From: Notolepis coatsorum
Taxonomy: Eukaryota > Chordata > Actinopteri > Aulopiformes > Paralepididae
Length of the DNA: 64,000 bases
Reading direction: 5' to 3'
NCBI GenBank assembly: GCA_963971535.1
Contig: OZ020588.1
Span: 126,496,264-126,560,263 of the forward strand
Shown here: piece by piece, positions 56,345 to 64,000 of the stretch
Position numbering within the stretch: position 1 is the first letter of the stretch
How the letters are laid out: the number at the start of each line of letters is the position of its first letter
The notes under the pieces: generated by a model
The model's input: the letters and a program-made list of their open reading frames with translations, nothing else
Told to the model about the DNA's origin: nothing
Databases searched by the model: none
Program-made: the position numbers and the translations under genes

Positions 56345-56960
56345 AGACATACAGAGATTCCTTTCTATAGTTACACTGTAAAACCCAATAAGTTTCCAGA
56401 ACTTAAAAAAATTTAGGCAACCCCCTGCCTCAAATTTTATAAGTTGATCAACTCAAATGTTTTCAGTTGGCTAAGACTTACAATTCTCAGTTAAGGCAAT
56501 TCAAATATGGTCAGTTACTGTGACTTAAGGTTCTCAGTTAAGGCAATTCAAATATAGTCAGTTACTGTGACTTAAGGTTCCCAAGTGGAGTCAACTCAAA
56601 TATGTTCAGTTACTGTGACTTACAGTTCTCAGTTAAGGCAATTCAAATATGGTCAGTTACTGTGACTTAAGGTTCCCAAGTGGAGTCAACTCAAATATGT
56701 TCAGTTACTGTGACTTACAGTTCTCAGTTAAGGCAATTCAAATATGTTCAGTTACTGTGACTTAAGGTTCTCACGTGGAGGCAACTCAAATATGTTCAGT
56801 TACTGTGACTTAAGGTTCAACCTTAAATCCATGTGATTAAGTTAACAGAACTCAAAGAAATTGAGTCATTCTTATGCCTCATTTATTTTAAGTTAATCAA
56901 CTCAAAATATTTGCAGTTACTATAACTTAAGGTTCAGTTTTAAAATCCATGTGAATAAGT
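56345..56960. repeat. Minisatellite in a DNA-transposon-like segment
   Basis: Units with TCAGTTACTGTGACTTAAGG, alternating with TCAGTTAAGGCAATTCAAAT or a GTGGAGTCAACTCAAATATG variant, recur at least six times between 56490 and 56820. The left end, ACTGTAAAACCCAATAAG, resembles a common teleost non-autonomous element. The other border is not clear. Confidence 0.75.
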
Positions 56961-57770
56961 TAACAGAAAAATAACTACACAAGCACATTATATCAACTTC
57001 AAACTCTTATTTATTTCTATTCAGAGTATACATCTATTTAACTTACAAAAACATTGTGTTGCCCTCTCCAACATTATGGCAATGTTAAAATTGAAAAAAT
57101 ATATATAGAAAACATATATATAAATACATGCATGTTATAACATGTACATAAAATGTAATGTATATTACACATTTAATCCCACTGGTCACAATAGTGTAAT
57201 AATGTTTGTTATAAGGCTCTGAAAATGTTACTGAATGATGTATCAATGTATTTCCAGCAAATATTGAAATAATAAAGGGTCTCAATATGTGCAGTGCACA
57301 TGACCAGAGCTGTTTACATCCTGGCTGAATTACTCAAATTTGTATAGTGTGGTCATAGAATGAGCAAACATGTTGACGGCAACTATTGTGACCGTTGGGA
57401 TAGCACAGTGTATCTATGTACAGTACAGAATAAAATTTATAGATTATCTGAAAATTGTCAATGTAAAATTCACAAACTTTGTGCTGTATATTGGGTCCTG
57501 CCAATGTGGGACCAAAATACCAATCCACATTACACGCTATACAGCTGCCAATACTGTTAATAGTGCACATACCTACATATAGGTATGGAAATGCAGCTGT
57601 ACTTGCTCCATGATGTTCTATATCATGGAACAAGATGGTGTTTTCATTGAAAGAGTTAGTCAGAATGTCAGAGGCACCATCCGTCATTTAGAGCAGGCTA
57701 TCTTTGCAGAATGATAACTATAGAACACTTCTATAGCATTATTGTAATTTCATCCAAGTAAGTTTTAGAG
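56961..57770. other. Unassigned AT-rich stretch
   Basis: No gene or bordered element recognised. Short frames look like chance. Confidence 0.4.
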
Positions 57771-57832
57771 TTGAAAGAGTTTATCAGAATGGTAGAGTTA
57801 GTGTTCTCAGTACAGAGTACAAGGCGATATAC

Positions 57833-58310
57833 CAGGAGTCATAAACACAACACAGAGGGGAGCTCCAGTAGCTCACCGCATATCTCAGCGCTATTTCTGC
57901 GTCGGGGAAAACCATGCTGCGTCACGGATCTGGTGGACTCCGAGTTTGATTCCCGGATCCGCCGTCATTTACCAGAATGTCTTCCCCTGATCTATATCCC
58001 GTTTCACCCTGTATCTGTCGGTCATGCTTGACCAGAAAAGCGATAAACGCTAAAAAATAAAGTAAAAAAAAAAAAAAAACACACAACACAGAAAGCGTCA
58101 TTATTAACATATACAGAATATGAACTTATACAGAATATGAACTGGTCAATTACACAACGAGTGAATAAAGACACAATAATTGATTAATAAAATAACTATT
58201 CACCATTAGCTGGACTCAGTTCCGTTTCACTTTAATGAATCGCTTGGGAGTCAGCAGCAGCAGACCATCGATCTTGTATGCTGAGAGTGGGACTGTATCG
58301 TTGAGACCTT
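57833..58310 (-). repeat. Isolated unit of the 297-bp exon array (with a SINE)
   Basis: After removing the SINE (57857-58080), the sequence from GGAGTCATAAACACAACAC through the intron-like part and TTCACTTTAATGAATCGC to CGTTGAGACC matches one unit of the array at 62704-64000. The exon-like part is cut at 58310. It shows the array once flanked the SAMD3-like gene on both sides. Confidence 0.85.
57857..58080 (+). mobile_element. tRNA-derived SINE (family B), copy 1
   Basis: A 12-bp target duplication ACACAACACAGA flanks it (57845-57856 and 58081-58092). There is an A-box-like CCAGTAGCTCACCGCAT, a B-box GAGTTTGATTCCC, a CT-rich body with GTCTTCCCC, and an AAGCGATAAACGC end with a poly-A tail. 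The same family is at 61487. Confidence 0.85.
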
Positions 58311-58435
58311 GTAGGCAGTAGTAGAGTCAGTGTACTGTATAGTCTTCTCAGTACAGAGTACTGTAGTGCAGTGTTTCTCAACTGGTGGGTCACAACCCAA
58401 AAGTGGGTCGCGGGGCCATTTTGAGTGGGTCGCCT

Positions 58436-58597
58436 ACCTATCTTTGTGAAAGTGGCTTCTCAGCTCTGGTCCAGCTGAAGACAAAGCGGAGGAACAGATT
58501 GGACATTGAGCATGACCTCAGAGTTGCTTTGTCTACAATCACCCCAGACTTTGAGACTCTTGTCAGGAGCAAACATCATCCCCAGTTATCCCATTAG
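58436..58597 (+). pseudogene. hAT transposase C-terminal remnant
   Basis: The frame [19 protein letters not shown], followed by the [13 protein letters not shown] segment, is nearly the same as at 17030. The conserved fragment in two non-autonomous copies shows both derive from one deleted parent. Confidence 0.75.
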
Positions 58598-59225
58598 TCC
58601 CCTGCATGTTAAGCTAAGAATTCTGCTAAGAAGGATATATTATTTATTATTATTATTATTTTATTTCATTGTGTTTTTAGCCCTTAGTTGCACTTTTGTT
58701 GCAACCTCAGTTATCCCATTAGTTCCCCCAAACGTAGGTCTGTTATGTTAAGCTAAGAAATCTGCTAAGAAGCATATTATTTATTATTATTTTATTTCAT
58801 TGGGTTTTTAGCCCTAGTTGCACTTTTATTGCAATCCCAGTTATCCCATTAGTTCCCCCAAACTTAGGTCTGTTATGTTAAGCTAAGAAGTCTGCTAAGA
58901 AGCATAATTATTTATTATTATTATTTAATTTCATTGGGTTTTTAGCCCTAGTTGCACTTTTGTTGCAACCCCAGTTATCCCATTAGTTCCCCCAAACTTA
59001 GGTTTGTTATGTTAAGCTAAGAAATCTGCTAAGAAGCATATTATTTATTATTATTTTATTTCATTGGGTTTTAGCCCTAGTTGCACTTTTGTTGCAAACT
59101 CAGTTATCCCATTAGTTCCCCCAAACTTAGGTTTGTTATGTTAAGCTAAGAAATCTGCTAAGAAGCATATATTATTTATTATTCTTTTATTTCATTGTGT
59201 TTTTAGCAATAGTTGCACTTTTGTT
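58581..59225 (+). repeat. Five tandem units of about 130 bp inside hAT copy 2
   Basis: Units with CAGTTATCCCATTAGTTCCC, TGTTATGTTAAGCTAAGAA and TTTTAGCCCTAGTTGCAC start near 58581, 58706, 58837, 58971 and 59101. Copy 1 has only about two such units but a far longer ATT run. Confidence 0.95.
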
Positions 59226-59430
59226 GCACTTTTTTGTGTTTATTTCATGTTTTGAAAGATTGCGTATTACTGCATTTTTTTTTTTTACATAAATCATAGT
59301 TGTTCAAAATTTTGGGTCGCGACTTAATGACTAAGGAAAATGTTGGGTCCCGAGGCTAGACCAGTTGAGAACCACTGCTATAGACGGTTAAGAAAATTCT
59401 AACTGTAAAACTCTCAAATGTAAATATATT

Positions 59431-59466
<36 letters not shown>

Positions 59467-59479
59467 AAAAGTAGTACAG

Positions 59480-59793
59480 CAACTTTTGAAGGTATTATTT
59501 TGACATGACAAGACATTTCAGATGAGTTTCTATAGACACACTTTTGAGGTGTTGGTAAGTGCTTTGGGGTAGTGCATAGATTAGTCCAAACATTACAGGA
59601 AGGAATCACCAAATCTGGGGAGGCTGATCATGATATGACTTTCAATGACAATAGAGATTGTCACAGGCTGGTAGTGAACTGGACTTGTGTCATGGTCACT
59701 GATGACAGTAAGGAATAGAAACTCATCTGAAAGAAGGATGTGGGGTGAGGTATTAATTTCCTTGTCATGTCAAAATAATACCTTCAAAAGTTG
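59480..59793 (-). repeat. Inverted repeat enclosing a copy of the SAMD3-like last exon
   Basis: The arm at 59480 (CAACTTTTGAAGGTATTATT to ATGACAAG, then TTTCAGATGAGTTTCTAT to 59532) is inverted at 59715-59793, with about 30 extra bases in the right arm. The interior 59555-59712 is a partial copy of exon 60279-60593 in the same orientation. In this copy the segment corresponding to the TGA of the main gene reads through. Confidence 0.85.
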
Positions 59794-59799
59794 AATGCA

Positions 59800-60276
59800 A
59801 GAGCGGTCAGGTGGCATAGCGTAGATTGCGTTTGTCACCAACGCTGGACACACTGGATTCGCGTGTTCGAATCCAGCTCCCGGCGTTGTCACCAGCTTGG
59901 CTGGCCGTTCACACTAATACAATTTGGCAGTATTAGAGGGTGGGGAAGCTGGCGGGTGGGAATCTGGCGTTGTGGACAGCTACAGGTCAGGTCTCGGCAC
60001 TTGCTAAGCGGGGCAGGACTTGGTGGAGATAGCGTGCCCTCCCACGCATTGCACTTCACCAATGAGAGCCCTCGCTGCCAAGTGAAAAGACGTCACTGGC
60101 TGTCGGTGCACGTCTCGGGGGAAGCGTGCGATCGACTCGGGATGCCCTTATACCGACTCGTAGGAGAACATGCATACAGCGCCAGGTAGGGGAGGGGGGG
60201 GAATTGGCACAACGACTAATTGGGACGGGGAGAAAATCCATTGAAAAATCAGAGGAAAAAAATTATTATAATAATA
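59800..60276 (+). mobile_element. tRNA-derived SINE (family A), copy 2
   Basis: Full-length relative of 25230. The A box is GGTGGCATAGCGTAG and the B box a perfect GTTCGAATCC at 59866. The body has AATCTGGCGTTGTGGACAGC, with GGGGAATTGGCACAACGAC before an A/T-rich tail. Probable target duplication TTGAATGCA/TTTAATGCA. Its tail meets the last codons of the SAMD3-like gene. Confidence 0.85.
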
Positions 60277-60278
60277 AT

Positions 60279-60593
60279 TTAATGCATCATCAAGTCATTA
60301 TTGAGAGTCTGCAACCTGGGCGACAGTTTACCAGCTTCTAGACCTAGTAAAATCTTCTGAATGAATTCAAAAGTGTTGGTAAGTCCCTTGGGGTAGCTGA
60401 GGTGTAGTGCATAGATTAGTCCCAACATTACCAGGAAGGAATCACCAAATCTGGGGAGGCTGATCATGATGCGACTTTCAATGACAACAGAGATCTGTCA
60501 AGGCTGGTAGTGAACTGGACTTGTGTCATGGTCACTGATGACAGTAAGGAGGGCCACTGCAACACCCTGAAGCTCTGGCTCATCAGGCGTGTC
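60279..60593 (-). pseudogene. SAMD3-like exon 4 (last)
   Basis: Acceptor CCTTCAG at 60593. The frame DTPDEPELQGVAVALLTVIS runs to a TGA (60498-60500) after SPVHYQP, then reopens with QISVVIESRIMISLPRFGD, then MLGLIYALHLSYPKG and FIQKILLGLEAGKLSPRLQ. The end NNDLMMH-stop is created by the SINE junction. Without the SINE the frame would continue about nine codons into the adjacent inverted-repeat arm. Confidence 0.75.
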
Positions 60594-60878
60594 CTGAAGG
60601 AATGAAAGAGACATACTAATCACAAATAAATCCATGGTTTCTACAAAGTGCAGCACAAAGCTAATTATATGGAGTTGTGTTTGTAAGTTGTTCATATTTT
60701 AGTTAGAACAAATTTTTTGGTGAGAAGGTTATTTTTATTTAACCAGGTTAGTCCCGTCGAGATCAAATATCTCTTTCACAAGGGAGACCTGGAAGGAAGG
60801 AAGACTGATACTTAGCATTTTGATTAACTGTTCACTTAATATACAGTTGTACTGTAAATTATTTTCACTCAGACTCAC

Positions 60879-60974
60879 TGTGCAGGTTTTGAAAAATCCA
60901 GAGACTTCCTCATGCAGATACACAGGCAGGGCATGGAGAACAGTGGTACGCCTGGTGTGGACGTCATGGATTTC
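60879..60974 (-). pseudogene. SAMD3-like exon 3
   Basis: 96 bp, phase 0. Acceptor CTTAATAG and donor GTGAGT. It encodes EIHDVHTRRTTVLHALPVYL and then HEEVSGFFKTCT with no stop. Confidence 0.75.
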
Positions 60975-61054
60975 CTATTAAGATGTAAGATTAAGAAGAA
61001 AAAAAGAATTGTATTATATGGAAATGTTTACTGAACAAAGCGGATTTTATTCAC

Positions 61055-61225
61055 CTGTTCATCGTTTTAAATTTAAAAAATGTGAGCCAAAGCATCTGCT
61101 GTGTTCCCAGTTTTGGACGCCTTCTGTCTGAATAACGTCATCAGTCGAGGAAGATGGCGGTCAAGCTCAGCGTAGAATGTGTTGGACAGGTTCTGGTTGG
61201 TAATCAGCTGGAACTCTGCATACAC
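61055..61225 (-). pseudogene. SAMD3-like exon 2
   Basis: 171 bp, phase 0. Acceptor AAATATAG and donor GTGAAT. It encodes VYAEFQLITNQNLSNTFYAE and then LDRHLPRLMTLFRQKASKTG. Near the end the reading frame meets two TAA codons in an A/T-rich run (about 61068-61076) before NDEQ and the donor. Confidence 0.75.
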
Positions 61226-61486
61226 CTATATTTAAAAACAGCAGGACAATATAGTATATCAACATCAATTAGTCACTTCAACTTGGTGGATCTCTTACTT
61301 TGTTTGGTTTGGGCTTCAGAGCATGACGGCGGGATTTCTGGTCAACCATGTCATTACATGCTTTGCGGAATCAGTCGCTGATGACTAGCTCGCGGGGACG
61401 CACAGAACACACACGCAGATGCGCCGCTAGAGTATATAAACCAGGCTTAAGAATCACAACTTTCACTTTAAAACACACAGAATGTG

Positions 61487-61681
61487 GGGCGCCCCAGTGG
61501 CGAACCGCATAGCGCGCTCAGCCGCGGCACGGCCGACCCGGGTTCGATTCCCGAACCCGTCGTTATTTGCCGAATGTCTTCCCCCCACTCTGTCTCCCGT
61601 TCCTCCTCTGTCTCTCTACTGGACTGCCCAGTAGAAATAAAGCGATAAAACGCCAAAAAATGTAATCTTAAAAAAAAAAAA
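61487..61681 (+). mobile_element. tRNA-derived SINE (family B), copy 2
   Basis: Sits in intron 1 of the SAMD3-like gene. A 16-bp target duplication AAACACACAGAATGTG lies at 61471-61486 and 61682-61697. The B box GGTTCGATTCC is intact, and the tail ends AAGCGATAAAACGCC then poly-A. The perfect long duplication implies recent insertion. Confidence 0.92.
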
Positions 61682-61738
61682 AAACACACAGAATGTGCCA
61701 AATGTTAACACAGGAAAGAGAGAGCTGATCTATATTAC

Positions 61739-62690
61739 CTCAGACTCCATTTTGAGAGTAGGCCAAAGGTCCATGAGCTCGTTCACTGGTGGGCTAGACT
61801 TCACTATGGTCTGTCGGCGCAGGGCAAATGTGGTCTGCATCAGCTTTCTAATGAGGGGCAGGTTCTTCTCAGTCTTCTTGACTTCTTCAGCAATTGTCTG
61901 CCTCAACTGCTCAAGCCTCAAGGAATCCTCTCCTTGGGGAAAGTTGGGTAGGAAATTTACTTCTGCTCGCTTGGGTCTTTTAATGTTGGAATGTGAAGGT
62001 TCGCCATCAGGATTGCTTCTACCTCTTTTTCCAGCATTTACAGTGACCTCCTCACATCCTGCCCGTCTCAGCTTGTTCCTGAAATTGCCCATCTTGAATT
62101 TGATGCTGTTCTTCCATCCATTGCAGCCGGTCTCAGATCCTGCTTCCTTCAAGCAGGGATGTTTGGCGACAAGAGCCGCAGAAGCCACTGCTATCTCTTT
62201 ATCACTTGGATAAGCCTTGAAAGCATACATTGTAGATGCAAGCTTTTCTAAGATGTCGTGCTTTAGGTCTCTTGTCAACTTAAGGTGTCTCTTGTTCTTC
62301 TCAAATTCGTTGTTTCCGTCTCTAAGTTTCAGCTCAACATCGAATGCAAATGTAGGAACTGGAAAAGGACCTGGAGGCCATCTGCCTAGACGTTCTGGAG
62401 ATGACATATCTGAAAGTATATCAGTAGATGCGAGAGAGCTGGAGTCCAGCGAAAGTGAAATGTGCACAACAGCTTTTTGTGGCAATTCCGTAATGTCATC
62501 AAGGGAAGTACGTTTCCCATCAAAGTCTGGATCTTCATACAGCAAACTGAAGTCAAGGTCTATTTCCAACTGTTCTTTTATAATCTTGATCAGCATCAAC
62601 AGAGGCTGGTCGTGAACTGAGTTTTAATTTTCTAGCCCGGTCTGTCTCAACAACACGAAGGATCATGGGTTGTGGGGAGGCAGCTGCCAT
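61739..62690 (-). pseudogene. SAMD3-like exon 1 of the coding region
   Basis: ATG at 62690 (MAAASPQPMILRVV). The frame shifts near 62597 in GTTGATGCTGATC, and 286 codons then run in the next frame to a donor GAG|GTAATA at 61739. The second frame alone contains LEIDLDFSLLYEDPDFDG, GWKNSIKFKMGNFRNK and the MQTTFALRRQTIV segment. Immediately 5' the sequence passes without a splice signal into the first array unit (62704). Confidence 0.75.
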
Positions 62691-62703
62691 TGTGCTATGG
62701 AAA

Positions 62704-62848
62704 CTTGAATGAATCGCTTGGGAGTCAGCAGCAGCAACAGACCATCAATCTTGTATGCTGAGAGTGGGACTGTATCGTTGAGACCAGACTGCAGGTAGAT
62801 GGACAGTGGACAGATCTGGTCCGGTCGACAGACAGACAACTCAAGGAC
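62704..62848 (-). CDS. Array exon-like unit E (nearest the SAMD3-like gene)
   Basis: Starts after CCTTAG at 62848 and is open through VLELSVCRPDQICPLSIYLQ and YKIDGLLLLLTPKRFIQ. The donor region is replaced by TTTCCATAGCACA, which leads directly into the SAMD3-like exon but in another frame. It could therefore be 5' untranslated in this gene. Confidence 0.4.
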
Positions 62849-62988
62849 CTAAGGAGGAGTCATAAACACAACACAGAAAGCGTCATTATTAACATATACA
62901 GAATATGAACTTATACAGAATATGAACTGGTCAATTACACAATGAGTGAATAAAGACACAATAATTGATTAATAAAATAACTATTCAC

Positions 62989-63147
62989 CTTCCGTTTCAC
63001 TTGAATGAATCGCTTGGGAGTCAGCAGCAGCAGCAGCAGACCATCGATCTTGTATGCTGAGAGTGGGACTGTATCGTTGAGACCAGACTGCACGTAGATG
63101 GACAGTGGACAGATGTGGTCTGGTCGACAGACAGACAGCTCAAGGAC
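62989..63147 (-). CDS. Array exon-like unit D
   Basis: 159 bp, open in one frame only, acceptor and donor intact. Five CAG triplets on the plus strand give a run of six Leu on the minus strand. One change gives YVQS in place of YLQS. Confidence 0.45.
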
Positions 63148-63287
63148 CTAAGGAGGAGTCATAAACACCACACAGAATGCGTCATTATTAACATATACAG
63201 AATATGAACTTATACAGAATATGAACTGGTCAATTACACAACGAGTGAATAAAGACACAATAATTGATTAATAAAATAACTATTCAC

Positions 63288-63443
63288 CTTCCGTTTCACT
63301 TGAATGAATCGCTTGGGAGTCAGCAGCAGCAGCAGACCATCGATCTTGTATGCTGAGAGTGGGACTGTATCGTTGAGACCAGACTGCAGGTAGATGGACA
63401 GTGGACAGATGTGGTCCGGTCGACAGACAGACAGCTCAAGGAC
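63288..63443 (-). CDS. Array exon-like unit C
   Basis: 156 bp with four CAG triplets. It encodes VLELSVCRPDHICPLSIYLQ, then SGLNDTVPLSAYKIDG, a Leu run and TPKRFIQVKRK before the donor. The other two frames have stops. Confidence 0.45.
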
Positions 63444-63583
63444 CTAAGGAGGAGTCATAAACACAACACAGAAAGCGTCATTATTAACATATACAGAATA
63501 TTAACTTATACAGAATATGAACTGGTCAATTACACAACGAGTGAATAAAGACACGATAATTGATTAATAAAATAACTATTCAC

Positions 63584-63736
63584 TTTCCGTTTCACTTGAA
63601 TGAATCGCTTGGGAGTCAGCAGCAGCAGACCATCGATCTTGTATGCTGAGAGTTGGACTGTATCGTTGAGACCAGACTGCAGGTAGATGGACAGTGGACA
63701 GATGTGGTCCGGTCGACCGACAGACAGCTCAAGGAC
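63584..63736 (-). CDS. Array exon-like unit B
   Basis: 153 bp with three CAG triplets, open frame kept. Substitutions give SVGRPD and TVQLSAY variants. Confidence 0.45.
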
Positions 63737-63876
63737 CTAAGGAGGAGTCATAAACACAACACAGAAAGCGTCATTATTAACATATACAGAATATGAACTT
63801 ATACAGAATATGAACTGGTCAATTACACAACGAGTGAATAAAGACACAATAATTGATTAATAAAATAACTATTCAC

Positions 63877-64000
63877 CTTCCGTTTCACTTGAATGAATCG
63901 CTTGGGAGTCAGCAGCAGCAGCAGACCATCGATCTTGTATGCTGAGAGTGGGACTGTATCGTTGAGACCAGACTGCAGGTAGATGGACAGTGGACATATG
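63877..64000 (-). CDS. Array exon-like unit A (cut by window end)
   Basis: Same donor and C-terminal TPKRFIQVKRK coding end as units C and D, with four CAG triplets. Its 5' part lies outside the window. Confidence 0.4.

Larger units (their letters stand above)
58369..59377 (+). mobile_element. hAT element (CAGTGTTTCTCAACTGG family), copy 2
   Basis: Same termini as copy 1 at 16908. The flanking 8-mers CTGTAGTG and CTATAGAC match at 5 of 8 positions, so the target duplication has decayed or the site has changed. It holds a transposase C-terminal remnant and an expanded array of about 130-bp units. Confidence 0.85.
60279..62690 (-). pseudogene. SAMD3-like gene, four exons, disrupted
   Basis: On the minus strand the gene reads 62690-61739, 61225-61055, 60974-60879 and 60593-60279. 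All introns are GT-AG and all junctions are phase 0. The protein matches the expanded teleost family usually named sterile alpha motif domain-containing protein 3-like. Its marks here are ILRVVETDRARKLKLSSRP, EFEKNKRHLKLTRDLKHDIL, YAFKAYPSDKEIAV, FKMGNFRNKLRRAGCEEVTV and IKRPKRAEVNFLPNFPQGE. The function of this family is not established, and no SAM domain is visible. Lesions: a frameshift near 62597, two TAA codons in the second exon, and a TGA in the last. SINE copies lie in intron 1 and at the stop codon. It is probably a pseudogene in a local gene cluster. Confidence 0.75.
62704..64000 (-). repeat. Tandem array of about 297-bp exon-intron units
   Basis: At least five units, the last running off the window. 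Each unit has an exon-like part (153-159 bp in full copies) and an intron-like part of about 140 bp. Units are about 95 percent or more identical by eye. Splice acceptors (CTCCTCCTTAG) and donors (GTGAAT or GTGAAA) are kept on the minus strand. A further unit lies at 57833-58310. Confidence 0.9.

Noticed and set aside
56490-56820. CRISPR-like regular repeats
   Set aside because: Units are contiguous without unique spacers, in a eukaryotic transposon context. This is a minisatellite.
59800-59880. Possible tRNA gene
   Set aside because: A and B boxes are present but the segment continues into a SINE body with a tail and a relative at 25230, so it is a SINE head.
60498-60500. TGA in exon 4 as selenocysteine
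   Set aside because: No SECIS-like element sought or seen, other stops and a frameshift are present, and the partial exon copy reads a different sequence there.

Overview
The window looks like nuclear DNA from a teleost fish. The mix of superfamilies seen side by side is typical of teleosts: BEL/Pao, chromodomain Gypsy, copia, DIRS-like, a GIY-YIG Penelope (Neptune type), L2-like and L1/Tx1-like LINEs, hAT, Harbinger-like and piggyBac-like DNA transposons, tRNA-derived SINEs, and a degraded copy of the fish SAMD3-like gene family. No species can be named from the sequence alone. No bacterial, plasmid or viral replicon features are present, and nearly all coding sequence is transposon-derived.

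Layout. 1-4260: a broken copia element (integrase fragment and an LTR) interrupted by a 5'-truncated L2 LINE. 4274-16839: a non-autonomous Harbinger-like element holding a decayed chromodomain Gypsy (11372-16105), with a young BEL element (5012-11367) landed across the Gypsy 5' edge. 16908-17944: a hAT with its 8-bp target duplication. 18346-19417: part of a second hAT family. 19617-24945: a DIRS-like gag ORF, a long non-coding stretch with a 5S rRNA-like segment, and paired inverted repeats. 25216-25719: a SINE. 27367-29346: a hAT carrying a candidate first exon. 30485-35345: a Penelope on the minus strand split by another hAT (32570-34441). 37572-39164: a probable LTR.

39988-55495 is the deepest nest: a Gypsy fragment holds an L2 3' end, which holds a hAT, which holds a Harbinger-like element, which holds a second young BEL element (44899-53455). 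A piggyBac-like element sits beside the Harbinger-like element in the same hAT. Four of these insertions keep matching target duplications, so their order can be read directly.

55500-64000 is the only host-gene-like region. On the minus strand a SAMD3-like gene is spread over four exons (62690 to 60279). It has a frameshift and three in-frame stops. Upstream of it, and running off the window end, is a tandem array with a period of about 297 bp. Each unit contains a roughly 52-codon open frame between good splice acceptor and donor sites. Unit lengths differ only by whole CAG triplets. A partial unit also lies on the other side of the gene, which suggests a locally amplified gene cluster.

Functionally, each BEL element has near-identical LTRs yet lacks a different essential enzyme domain: the first has no reverse transcriptase/RNase H, and the second has a gutted integrase. 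They look like recently moved but defective copies. Coordinates of breakpoints are read by eye and may be off by a few bases where no target duplication fixes them.
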